64,000 nt of DNA, from positions 62,001 to 126,000 of the forward strand of contig NZ_FOFD01000007.1 of assembly GCF_900110865.1 (NCBI RefSeq), given 5' to 3'. This document shows, one piece after another, positions 8,351 through 16,504 of the stretch (positions are counted from its first letter, which is position 1; the number at the start of each line of letters is the position of its first letter). The notes under the pieces were generated by a model. That model worked only from the letters and a program-made list of their open reading frames with translations, did not search any database and was not told the DNA's origin. This stretch comes from Natrinema salaciae. GTDB lineage: Archaea > Halobacteriota > Halobacteria > Halobacteriales > Natrialbaceae. The position numbers and the translations under genes are program-made.

Positions 8351-8677
8351 ATGTCAACCACGCCAAGTACCGACGTCGGGCTGATGCTGATCCAACTGAT
8401 CGCGATAACGATTCCGTCGACCGTCGTTCTGGTCAAGCAGTTGCGTCAATCGGACAACCTCAAGTGGCGGTTCCGGAAGCTGAGCTTCGGGCTCGTTGGC
8501 TCCTGTATTGCGCTGTTGATTACGGCCGCTATCGCCGTCCTGTCGTATTTCGTCGTTCAATTGCAGCTGCCCAACACCATCTATAGCGGACTCTTGCTCG
8601 TAATTCTCGGTCTGCTCCCGCTGGGGGCGTTCATCGCCGTTCTCTACCGAGAACACCGGAAAGAGTTCGGTCCCTGA
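8351..8677 (+). CDS. Small three-helix membrane protein
   Basis: A 108-residue protein with three clear hydrophobic segments at about 10-30, 43-69 and 77-98, joined by short basic turns (KQLRQSDNLKWRFRK) and ending in a charged tail YREHRKEFGP. The positive charges after helix 1 and at the C-terminus suggest both are cytoplasmic. Codon use is less GC-extreme than in the oxidase gene before it, with codons such as TTG and ATT. I recognise no family. The gene follows a duplicated 15-bp element and is followed immediately by a strong hairpin, so it is probably a single-gene unit. Confidence 0.72.
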   Translation: MSTTPSTDVGLMLIQLIAITIPSTVVLVKQLRQSDNLKWRFRKLSFGLVGSCIALLITAAIAVLSYFVVQLQLPNTIYSGLLLVILGLLPLGAFIAVLYREHRKEFGP

Positions 8678-8750
8678 AGCCGCCCGCTACGCCCGGATCC
8701 GGCCGGCTGCGGGTTCGATCCCCGCACGTAGCTTCGGCGGCTTCGCCGCC
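8676..8750 (+). other. tRNA-like minihelix and GC hairpin after the 8351 gene
   Basis: From the stop codon onward, GAAGCCGCC (8676-8684) pairs perfectly with GGCGGCTTC (8736-8744). Inside it GCTACG (8686-8691) pairs with CGTAGC (8727-8732). Abutting that is a textbook T-arm: TGCGGG / CCCGCA around the loop TTCGATC (8714-8720). The D and anticodon arms are absent; only about 16 bases with a CCGGATCCGG palindrome lie there. A competing hairpin GGCGG-CTTCG-CCGCC spans 8736-8750. It may be a relic of a tRNA, a transcript-end structure, or a regulatory leader of the PadR-like gene at 8763. Confidence 0.5.
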
Positions 8751-8762
8751 GATGCTGAACCG

Positions 8763-9149
8763 ATGTCCAATCACACACCCACGAACACCAACGACGATGA
8801 CGAATCGACCCCTGAGAGTGACGAACAGGATGGCCACGACGTTTCGGATCCTCGTCCGCTGACGAACCTGACCGGGTTCAAACGCGATCAGCTGTTCGTC
8901 ATCCGAAAGCTCGCGGACCGCAACCCCCACGGCCTCGTCATCAAAGACAAGCTGGACTGCTACTACGACGAGGAGATTACCCAGGGGCGGCTCTACCAGA
9001 ACCTGGCCGAACTCATCGAGGAGGGGTACGTCGAGAAACACCCCCTCGACGGCCGAACCAACGCGTACCGGCCGAGTTCCCGCGCCAACGAGCGCCTCGA
9101 GGAGCACTACGAGTGGGAGCGACGCTGTCTCTTTTGCGACCGTCGATGA
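8763..9149 (+). CDS. PadR/PhiH1-repressor-like winged-helix regulator
   Basis: This 128-residue protein has an acidic, disordered first 30 residues followed by a winged helix: LTGFKRDQLFVIRKLADRNPHGLVIKDKL, the recognition segment ITQGRLYQNLAELIEEGYVEKHPLDGRTNAYRPSSRA and a basic, helical end. The pattern GRLYxNLxxLxxxGxVxK with DGRTNxY in the wing is typical of the haloarchaeal PadR group related to the PhiH1 phage repressor. The C-terminus ends with a Cys pair (RRCLFCDRR). Such proteins bind DNA as dimers; the target here is unknown. The nearest plausible targets are its own promoter or the GDH-like operon that starts 160 bases downstream. Confidence 0.85.
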   Translation: MSNHTPTNTNDDDESTPESDEQDGHDVSDPRPLTNLTGFKRDQLFVIRKLADRNPHGLVIKDKLDCYYDEEITQGRLYQNLAELIEEGYVEKHPLDGRTNAYRPSSRANERLEEHYEWERRCLFCDRR

Positions 9150-9308
9150 ACGCGGATCGACCGCGTTCGCGCCGCACAGCCGCTGCGAATACCGGTTCCC
9201 GACCGAGCCGCACGCTCGCCGATCGCGTCGACTGAATCGGCCGGTTCGACGTCGACTGACGACCCCGACCGCCCTCGTCGGTCGACCCGACGAAACGATC
9301 GATCCACA

Positions 9309-10589
9309 ATGACGATACACACAGATTCCGCCAGCGACGAACGTAGTCGAACAGCACCCGATCTCGATGCCCCGTGGACGTACGCGGCGACCGCCGCACA
9401 GCGGCTCTCGCTTCCCGACGGGATCGAGCAGCGACTCATGTATCCGGATCACCGCCAGCGGATTTCGGTGCAGTTCGAACGCGACGACGGCACGCTCGGC
9501 GTCTGCGACGGCTACCGGGTCCGCCACGATGGCGTTCGCGGCCCGTACGTCGGGCCGCACCGGTACACCGACGCGCTGACCGGTGACGACTGCGCCGGAC
9601 TCGCGGCCGCGACGACCGTCAGCGCCGCGCTCGCGGGAATTCCGTTCGGCGGCGCAGCGGGCGGCGTCGCGGTCGATCCGACGGCGCTCTCGCGGGACGA
9701 GCGTGTCCGACTCACCAAATCGTACGCGGCCGCCGTCGCCGGCGTCGGCCCCCACAGCGACGTCCTCGTGCCGGACATCGGGACCGACGAGCGCACGATG
9801 GCGCAGTTCGCCGACGCCGTCGTCGACCGCGTCGACGGCCCCCACGACGCGACCGTCGCCGGCAAACCACCGGCCCTCGGCGGGTTCCGAGAGATCTCCC
9901 GGGCGGACGGCCGGAGCGTCGCCAGCGTGACCCAGGACGTCCTCGAGACCGACCACGACCGGCCGCTGTCCGGTGCGACGATCGCCGTCTACGGCACCGG
10001 CCACCGCGGCGCGACCGCCGCCCGCCTGCTCGAGTTCCGGGGCGGCACCGTCGTCGCGATGTGCAGCGACCGAGCGGGACTGACCGCACCGGACGAGACC
10101 GGGCTGGATACGGACCTCGCTCCCAGCTATCTCCAGCGGCCGGCGACGCTCGCCGAGTACGACGACGGGACGATAGTCGGCACCCGTGACGTCCTCGAGC
10201 GGAACGTCGACGTGCTGGTTCTCGCGGCACCCGCCACCACGGTGACCGCCGCGAACGCGGACACGGTCCGTGCCGACGTCGTCGTCGAAGGTGCCACCGG
10301 AAGCGTGACCCCCGGCGGCCAGCGCGCCCTCGAGGACCGCGGTATCGCGGTCGTTCCCGACGTGCTGGCGACGGTCGGGACGATGGTCGCGGCCCGCCTC
10401 GAGTGGGTCCGGACGGCCGGTCGCGACCGACTGAGCGAAGCGCGCGTGGCGAACGAGTTCGGCTACGCGCTCACCGACGCGGTCGACGACGTGCGAGACC
10501 GCCGGCAGCGGTGCGACCTGAGCTGGCGGGAAGCCGCCTACAGTGTCGGTCTCTCGCGCGTCGCGGCGGCCCACGAGGTGGTGCGATGA
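9309..10589 (+). CDS. Glutamate-dehydrogenase-like protein lacking substrate lysines
   Basis: The protein has 426 residues and the full two-domain layout of Glu/Leu/Phe/Val dehydrogenases, including a Rossmann segment IAVYGTGHRGATAARLL. The three lysines that bind glutamate are all changed. The motif GPYKGG reads GPYVGP (Val81), the helix lysine in TWK is Ser105, and PFGGAKGG reads PFGGAAGG (Ala117). Asp156 of the catalytic loop (VPDIGTD) and the GKPPALGG segment remain. True oxidative deamination of glutamate is therefore unlikely; a regulatory, binding or altered-substrate role is more plausible. The stop overlaps the ATG of the beta-propeller gene, so the two proteins probably act together. 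Confidence 0.85.
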   Translation: MTIHTDSASDERSRTAPDLDAPWTYAATAAQRLSLPDGIEQRLMYPDHRQRISVQFERDDGTLGVCDGYRVRHDGVRGPYVGPHRYTDALTGDDCAGLAAATTVSAALAGIPFGGAAGGVAVDPTALSRDERVRLTKSYAAAVAGVGPHSDVLVPDIGTDERTMAQFADAVVDRVDGPHDATVAGKPPALGGFREISRADGRSVASVTQDVLETDHDRPLSGATIAVYGTGHRGATAARLLEFRGGTVVAMCSDRAGLTAPDETGLDTDLAPSYLQRPATLAEYDDGTIVGTRDVLERNVDVLVLAAPATTVTAANADTVRADVVVEGATGSVTPGGQRALEDRGIAVVPDVLATVGTMVAARLEWVRTAGRDRLSEARVANEFGYALTDAVDDVRDRRQRCDLSWREAAYSVGLSRVAAAHEVVR

Positions 10590-11833
10590 TCGACCGGGTC
10601 GGCGAGTCGGTGACGGACGCGGTCGACTGGCTCCAGCGCGTCGGCCCGGCGACGGGGGACGCTGACGACGAATCCGAGGGGAGCGGCGACGGCAGACGGC
10701 GGGCAGCCGACGGGGCCGTGACCGACGACGGCGCTGGGATCGACGGCTGGGAGGCGGTCGAGTCGCCCACGTCGCGGACCCTCCACGGCGTCGTCCACGG
10801 CCAGGACGGCCCCTACGCCTGCGGCGAAGGCGGGCTCTTGCTCCACCGGACCCCCGACGGGTGGCGCACGCTCCTCGAGCGCGGTCCGGGCGTCGCGGAC
10901 AACACCCTCCGAGCCGTCGCCGCGACCGACGACGGCTGCCGGCTCTGGTTCGCCGGGGACAGCGGGGCGCTCGGGTTCTACGACGTTGCCGACGGTCACC
11001 TCAGCGACTACTCCGCGCCGATGGAGAAGACGAGCACCTGGGAGGCGATCGCCGTCACCGGGACCACCGGCGACGAGCGGGTTCGGGTCGCGAACGGCTC
11101 CGGCGAAGTCCTCGAGTGTCTCGTCGCGGACGGCTGTCCGGTCTGGGGCGACGTGGTCAAACCCGGCGGCGGATCGACGATCCCCGGCCTGACGGCGGGC
11201 CCGGATGGGTTCTACGCCGTCGACACCAGCGGCGGCGCCTACTACGAGGCCCGAGACCCCGAGTCGGCCGCGGTCGACGACGAACCGACGACCGACCAGT
11301 CGGCCGACGGCGAACCCGGGGACGGCGATTCGACGACTCCCGAATCCGAACCGGGGGACTCGAGTACCGCCGATCCGAGGGACGGCGACCCGGCGGACAC
11401 CGAGCCGACGGCGGACGAGTCGGCCGACGGCTGGGAGCGGATCGGCGTCCGAAACGCGCAGGTCGACTTCCAGGACGTCTGGGCCGGCGACGACTCCGTG
11501 TTCATCGCCGGTGCCGACGGCATCGCCTACCGGTACGACCCCCGCTGCGAGAACTGGACGCCGCTCCACGTCGGAGCGGGTGCCCTGCAGGCGATCCGCT
11601 CGGTCGGGACGGACGCCGTCGCGGTCGCGACCGGGGGCCGGATCTACGAACGCGACGCGAGCGTCCGCTGGACCGCACTCGAGGTCCCGACCGAACAGTC
11701 GCTCCACGACCTCGCGCTCGCCCGCTCGAGTGCCGACGTCGACGGCGGGCTGGCGACCGTCTCCGTCGACGTCGCCGTCGGTGCCGGCGGGACCATCCTC
11801 GAGCGCGATCGGCGGGACCGCTCGAGCGACTGA
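10586..11833 (+). CDS. Beta-propeller-like protein coupled to the GDH-like gene
   Basis: A 415-residue, cytosolic, highly acidic protein with repeated blade-like units ending in G-x-hydrophobic strands: LHGVVHGQDGPYACGEGGLL, AVAATDDGCRLWFAGDSGAL, GLTAGPDGFYAVDTSGGAYY, VWAGDDSVFIAGADGIAYRY, AIRSVGTDAVAVATGGRIY and VAVGAGGTILERD. The pattern suits a six- or seven-bladed propeller of the YCF48/BNR type. A low-complexity Asp/Glu/Ser/Pro linker at about 230-280 interrupts the propeller. The start ATG at 10586 lies inside the GDH-like gene's end (ATGA overlap), implying coupled translation and perhaps a complex. No signal peptide or enzyme motif is present. The function is unknown; a scaffolding role for the GDH-like partner is inferred. 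Confidence 0.78.
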   Translation: MIDRVGESVTDAVDWLQRVGPATGDADDESEGSGDGRRRAADGAVTDDGAGIDGWEAVESPTSRTLHGVVHGQDGPYACGEGGLLLHRTPDGWRTLLERGPGVADNTLRAVAATDDGCRLWFAGDSGALGFYDVADGHLSDYSAPMEKTSTWEAIAVTGTTGDERVRVANGSGEVLECLVADGCPVWGDVVKPGGGSTIPGLTAGPDGFYAVDTSGGAYYEARDPESAAVDDEPTTDQSADGEPGDGDSTTPESEPGDSSTADPRDGDPADTEPTADESADGWERIGVRNAQVDFQDVWAGDDSVFIAGADGIAYRYDPRCENWTPLHVGAGALQAIRSVGTDAVAVATGGRIYERDASVRWTALEVPTEQSLHDLALARSSADVDGGLATVSVDVAVGAGGTILERDRRDRSSD

Positions 11834-11880
11834 CTCCGACGGTGGGGCGTCGCCGATACAGTTTCCGACGACGATCTCTC

Positions 11881-11887
11881 GTTTTTT
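11881..11887 (+). terminator. T-run after the GDH-like/propeller operon
   Basis: Six T residues (11882-11887) lie 48 bases after the propeller stop, in DNA that otherwise has few T runs. Archaeal transcription commonly ends at such runs. Because the next start is only 37 bases further, the same stretch may also serve as a weak promoter element for the symporter. Confidence 0.35.
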
Positions 11888-11923
11888 GAACTGCGGTACC
11901 GAAGGACTAGAGCGGTGTGGCAA

Positions 11924-13249
11924 ATGGCAACTACCACTACTAAATCGCTCTGGCAACGGTACCGCTCGATCCCGATCGTCTACCGAATCGGCGCGGCGTT
12001 CGTGCTGGGCTCGATCGTCGGCCTGCTGGTCGGCGAGCCCGCGACGACCCTCCAACCGCTGGGCGACGTCTTCGTCCGGCTGCTGAGTATGATCGTCGTC
12101 CCGATCGTCATCTTCACCCTGTTGATGGGGATCAGACGGATCTCTCCGGGGACGCTGGGCAGGATCGGCGGTCAAGTGGTGGGGCTGTACGCCGTCATGT
12201 CGGCGATCGCGGTGTTCATCGGGCTGGGAGTAGCCAACCTGGTGAATCCCGGAACGGGGCTGACGCTGGCCGAGAACGTGGCGTTCGAGCCGGCCGAAAC
12301 GCCCGACTTCGTCGAGGTGCTGGTCGGCATCGTCCCGGAGAACCCGATCGGCGCGATGGCCGAGGGCGACGTGCTCGCGACGATCTTCTTCGTGATCGTC
12401 TTCGGAATCGCGCTCCTCATGCTACAGGAAACCGCCGAGGACGAGGCCGTTCAGCGCGGCGTCGAGTCGATCTTCGACATCGTCGAGGCCGGTACCGAGG
12501 CGCTGTTCACGATCGTCTGGGGCGTCATGGAGTACGGCGTCATCGGCGTCTTCGCGCTGATGGCCGCCGTCTTCGGCGAGGCCGGCGCGGACGCGCTCGT
12601 TCCCTTCGCGATGCTGATCGGCGCGCTGACCGCCGCGATCCTGCTCCACATCGGGGTGGTCTACCTCGGCGCGCTCGTCTTCGTGCTCACCCGGCAGTCC
12701 CCCGTCGCGTTCCTCACCGGTTCGAAGGACGCGATCGTGACCGCCCTCTCGATCCGCTCCTCGAGCGGCACGCTGCCGGTGACGATGGCCAACGCCGACG
12801 ACAACCTGCGGATCGACGAGAGCGTCTACGGCTTCTCGCTCCCGCTCGGCGCGACGATCAACATGGACGGGACGGCGATGTACCAGGGCGTCGTCGCGAT
12901 CTTCGCGGCCAACCTCGTCGGCGTCCAGTTGAGCATCGTCGAGCAGGTGACGGTCGTCCTCATCGCCGTTCTCGCGAGCATCGGTGCCGGCGGCGTCCCC
13001 GGCACGGGGCTGATCATGCTCACGCTGGTGCTGACCCAGCTCGGGCTCCCCCTCGAGGTGGTCGGCTTCGTCGCCGGCGTCGACCCGATCCTCGACCGAC
13101 TCCGGACGATGACGAACGTCACCGGCGACCTCGCCGTCACCACGGTCGTCGCCCACTGGAACGACGCGATCGACTTCTCGGGTGGCACCTGGGCCGACCC
13201 GACCCGGGGACTCGAGATCGGCGGCGATACCGCAGCGGGGAGCGACTGA
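11924..13249 (+). CDS. Dicarboxylate/amino acid:cation symporter (GltP/DctA family)
   Basis: The protein has 441 residues from the ATG at 11924 (MATTTTK); a GTG nine bases earlier is the alternative. It shows the DAACS family hallmarks: the serine-rich re-entrant hairpin SSSGTLPVTM, the motif GATINMDGTAMY in helix 7 that binds Na+, and the second hairpin IGAGGVPGTGLIM followed by VDPILDRLRTMTNVTGD, whose Asp and Asn bind substrate and sodium. Eight helices are visible. It should import glutamate, aspartate or C4-dicarboxylates with Na+, well suited to a halophile. It sits directly after the GDH-like operon, which suggests a shared link to glutamate, though it could have its own promoter. Confidence 0.92.
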   Translation: MATTTTKSLWQRYRSIPIVYRIGAAFVLGSIVGLLVGEPATTLQPLGDVFVRLLSMIVVPIVIFTLLMGIRRISPGTLGRIGGQVVGLYAVMSAIAVFIGLGVANLVNPGTGLTLAENVAFEPAETPDFVEVLVGIVPENPIGAMAEGDVLATIFFVIVFGIALLMLQETAEDEAVQRGVESIFDIVEAGTEALFTIVWGVMEYGVIGVFALMAAVFGEAGADALVPFAMLIGALTAAILLHIGVVYLGALVFVLTRQSPVAFLTGSKDAIVTALSIRSSSGTLPVTMANADDNLRIDESVYGFSLPLGATINMDGTAMYQGVVAIFAANLVGVQLSIVEQVTVVLIAVLASIGAGGVPGTGLIMLTLVLTQLGLPLEVVGFVAGVDPILDRLRTMTNVTGDLAVTTVVAHWNDAIDFSGGTWADPTRGLEIGGDTAAGSD

Positions 13250-13318
13250 ACCACTCGGCGACTCCGGTGGCGCTCCCGTTCGCACGGCGGATCGGCGATC
13301 GGGGGTCGGTCGCCGCGC

Positions 13319-16300
13319 CTATCGATCGTCCGCGAGCGCCTCGGCGACGACCTCGATCGGCGTCGGCGGCTCCTCGCTCGCGCCGGGTCGATCGCCGAGT
13401 TGCGTTCGACAGGACGCGCCGGGGGCGACGACGCGGTCGCCCTCGCTGTCGTCGACCTGCTCGTACAGCACCTCACCGATCGCCTTGCTCATCGAGTAGT
13501 GCTCAGCCTCGTAGCCGAAGCTCCCGGCCATCCCGCAGCAACTCGAATCGAGCGGGTCCACGGCGTACCCCGCCCGGCGAAGGACACCGACGGCGTGGTG
13601 GTCCTTCGCGTGGGCCTTCTGGTGACAGTGGCCGTGGTAGACGAGGTGGTCGCCGGGCGCGTCGAACTCGATCCCGGCATCGAGGTCGAACCGATCGACG
13701 TACTCGCAGACCCCGTAGGCGTTCTCGGCGACGCGATCGACGTCGCTCCCCGAGAGCAGATCTCCGTAGTCCGACTGGAGCATGACCGCGTCCGACGGTT
13801 CGATCAGGATCACGTCCCAGCCGTCGTCGACGAGCGGCGCGAGTCCGTCGACGGTTTCGCTGGCCTTCTCGGCCGCCAGGTCGAGCATTCCCTTCGAGAA
13901 CGCCGGACGGCCGACATCCCGCGGCGTGGCGACCCGAACGTGAACGCCGGCAGCTTCGAGGACGGCCAGCGCCGCCTCGCCGGCCGCCGGGTACTCGTGG
14001 TTGGTGTAGACGTCCGGCACCAACACGGCGCGACGGGCCGCTTCGTCCGCCGGGACGGCGGGGTCGCGATCGGCCACCCGCTTCGCGAAGGTCCGCCGCT
14101 CGAACGTCGGGAGATCACGTTCACTGGAGATCCCGAGCAGTTTCTCAGAGAGGAGGCCCGTCCCGGGGAGACTCGCGACCCAGTTCGAAACGGGCGCGGT
14201 CGCGGACCCGAGTTTCGCCAACGTCTCGAAGTTCGCGAAGAGCCGGTCGCGCAGCGAGACGCCGTTTCGTTCGTGGTACTCGTGGGACACTTCGGCTTTC
14301 AGCTTCGCCATATCGACGCCACTGGGGCAGTCGTGCTTGCAACCCTTGCAGCCGATACAGAGGTCGAGCACCTCCTCGACGAACTCGTCGTCGAACTGCG
14401 CCTCGCGATCCAGTTCGCCGCTCATCGCCTGCCTGAGCATGTTCGCGCGGCCGCGAGTCGAGAGTACCTCCTCGTGGCTCGCCCGGAACGTGGGGCACAT
14501 CACGCCGCCGGTAGTGGACTGCTCGCCGCGACAGCCGCCGCAGCCGTGACAGAGCTCGGCCATCCCCTGAAACCCGTTTTCGTCCTCCCACTCGAGGACG
14601 GGATCGAAGCCCGCGTCGAACTCGTACGCCGGTCCGAACCGGTGGTTCTCCGTCATGTCGGTCGGGTCGTCGTCGCGGAAGACGACCTGGCCCGGGTTCA
14701 GGAGCCAGTCGGGATCGAACGCCGTTTTCAACTCCCGGAAGATCTCCCACACCTCCTCCCCGTAGAGCTTGCGGTTCCACTGGGTGCGCGCGCGGCCGTC
14801 GCCGTGCTCGCCCGAGACCGAGCCGTCGTACTCGACGACGAGGTCGGTGACGGCGTCGGCGATCGACGCCATGTCCTCGAGTCCAGCCGCCGTCTTCGTG
14901 TTCACGAGCGGCCGAATGTGGAGGACGCCGGGACCGGCGTGGGCGTAGAAGCTGGCGTAGGTGTCGTGATCCTCGAGGATCGCCTGGAAGTGGACGACGA
15001 ACGCCCGGAGGTTTTCCGGCGGGATGCCGGTGTCCTCGATGAACGCGACGTGTTTCTCGTCGGTCGTCCGCGAGAGCAGGATCGGGAGCCCGGACTTGCG
15101 GAGCTTCCAGATCTTCGACTGGCTCGCCTCGTCGTAGGCTTCGATCGCGTCGAACGCGAGCGCGTCCGCGCCGGTGATCGGTCGCTCGGCCTCGTCGTCG
15201 ACGTCGCCCTCGGGATCGACGGTCGGGCACCGATCGGCGAGCAGGTTGGCGACCTGTCGTTCGCCGTCGGCGACGTCCTCGGCGTAAAACTCGACGATCA
15301 ACACGGCAGCCGTCCCCGCCGGAAGGAGTTCGGTGGTGGACGCGAACTCGGACGTGTTCCGTGCGAGGTCGAGCATCACGTCGTCGATCACCTCGACCGC
15401 GGCCGGGTCGTGCTCGACGATCCCCTCGACGTCGTCCATCGCGTCGAGTACCGACTCGTACGCCAGCAAGGCCATGCTCTTCTCAGCGGGGACGGGTTCG
15501 AGCGACACCGTCGCCTCGGTGACGATCGCGAGGGTCCCTTCGCTGCCACAGAGGAGCTTCGCGAGGTTGATCGAACCGCCCTCGGCGTCGGGTTCGCCGA
15601 TCCCGCGCTCGACACCCCTGGCGTCTTCGACCAGCCAGTCCAGGTTGTACCCCGAGACGTTGCGCTTGAGGTCGGGGTAGGCCTCCTCGATCAGGTCGCC
15701 CCGTTCGTCGAGGATCCGGGCGACCTCGGCGTAGATCGCCGACTCGAGGTCGTCTCCGTCGGCGAGTTCGGGGAGGGCCTCGAGGTCGACCTCACCGAAG
15801 GTCGTGACGGTGCCGTCCGCGAGGACGACCTCGCACGACTCGACGTAGGCGTCGGTCTTGCCGTACTCGAGGGAGTGTGCGCCGGTCGAGTTGTTGCCGA
15901 TCGCCCCACCGAGCGCGCTCTTGTCGCCCCAGGCGGGGTCCGGCGCGAACTTCAACCCGTGGGGCTCGAGCGCCTCGTTGAGCGTCCCGAGGTAGATCCC
16001 CGACTGGGCGGTCGCCCGCCGGTGGTCAGGATCGACCTCGACGACGCCGTCCATGTGCGTCGTGAAGTCGAGGACGACGGCCTCGTTGACGGTCTGGCCG
16101 GCGAGGCTCGTCCCGCCGCCGCGGGGCAACACCGGAATCTCCCGCTCGGCGCAGTACTCGACGACAGCGGCGACGTCCGCGGTCGATCGCGGAAAGACGA
16201 CCCCGATCGGCGTCACCTCGTAGATGCTCGCGTCGGTCGCGTACAGCTGCCGCGAGTACGAGTCCGCGCGGACTTCGCCGGCGATCCGCCGGTCGAGGTC

Positions 16301-16447
16301 GGCGACCAGCGTCGGTCGGTCGACGTCGTCGCTGCGGTAGTCGTAGTTCGCCTGCGGATCGAGTGCAGGGTCCCGGTCGGTCGTCGGTCGATCGGACGAC
16401 CCGATCGGACCGGTCGAATCCGTCGAATTGGGTGAATCAGTTGCCAT
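13319..16447 (-). CDS. FAD-linked oxidase fused to Fe-S/CCG module (D-lactate dehydrogenase-like)
   Basis: A 1042-residue fusion. Residues 45-290 form an FAD-binding type-4 domain (VLPRGGGTSLAGQTV near 107-120, then GGAIGNNSTGAHSLEYGKTD). The FAD-oxidase C-terminal domain follows, with HAGPGVLHIRPLVN and GSVSGEHGDGRAR. Then come two 4Fe-4S sites, CHGCGGC...CP and CIGCKGCKHDCP. The end is a pair of CCG-type cysteine-rich units with CHQKAHAK and SSCCGMAGSFGY. This layout matches DLD-type D-lactate or glycolate dehydrogenases joined to GlpC-like electron carriers. It should oxidise a 2-hydroxyacid at the membrane and pass electrons to the respiratory chain. It lies 57 bases downstream of an LctP permease gene in the same direction, so lactate is the best substrate guess. 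Confidence 0.9.
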   Translation of the reverse strand: MATDSPNSTDSTGPIGSSDRPTTDRDPALDPQANYDYRSDDVDRPTLVADLDRRIAGEVRADSYSRQLYATDASIYEVTPIGVVFPRSTADVAAVVEYCAEREIPVLPRGGGTSLAGQTVNEAVVLDFTTHMDGVVEVDPDHRRATAQSGIYLGTLNEALEPHGLKFAPDPAWGDKSALGGAIGNNSTGAHSLEYGKTDAYVESCEVVLADGTVTTFGEVDLEALPELADGDDLESAIYAEVARILDERGDLIEEAYPDLKRNVSGYNLDWLVEDARGVERGIGEPDAEGGSINLAKLLCGSEGTLAIVTEATVSLEPVPAEKSMALLAYESVLDAMDDVEGIVEHDPAAVEVIDDVMLDLARNTSEFASTTELLPAGTAAVLIVEFYAEDVADGERQVANLLADRCPTVDPEGDVDDEAERPITGADALAFDAIEAYDEASQSKIWKLRKSGLPILLSRTTDEKHVAFIEDTGIPPENLRAFVVHFQAILEDHDTYASFYAHAGPGVLHIRPLVNTKTAAGLEDMASIADAVTDLVVEYDGSVSGEHGDGRARTQWNRKLYGEEVWEIFRELKTAFDPDWLLNPGQVVFRDDDPTDMTENHRFGPAYEFDAGFDPVLEWEDENGFQGMAELCHGCGGCRGEQSTTGGVMCPTFRASHEEVLSTRGRANMLRQAMSGELDREAQFDDEFVEEVLDLCIGCKGCKHDCPSGVDMAKLKAEVSHEYHERNGVSLRDRLFANFETLAKLGSATAPVSNWVASLPGTGLLSEKLLGISSERDLPTFERRTFAKRVADRDPAVPADEAARRAVLVPDVYTNHEYPAAGEAALAVLEAAGVHVRVATPRDVGRPAFSKGMLDLAAEKASETVDGLAPLVDDGWDVILIEPSDAVMLQSDYGDLLSGSDVDRVAENAYGVCEYVDRFDLDAGIEFDAPGDHLVYHGHCHQKAHAKDHHAVGVLRRAGYAVDPLDSSCCGMAGSFGYEAEHYSMSKAIGEVLYEQVDDSEGDRVVAPGASCRTQLGDRPGASEEPPTPIEVVAEALADDR

Positions 16448-16504
16448 GTGCTGTTTCTGCGGTAGGTCTGCGTTTGTCGAACGGTACGGTCGCGTTCTCG
16501 GCCA

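Noticed and set aside
13400-16435. A 1011-codon plus-strand open frame opposite the FAD/Fe-S dehydrogenase
   Set aside because: It is the GC-driven antisense shadow of a gene with clear domains; its translation lacks recognisable motifs.
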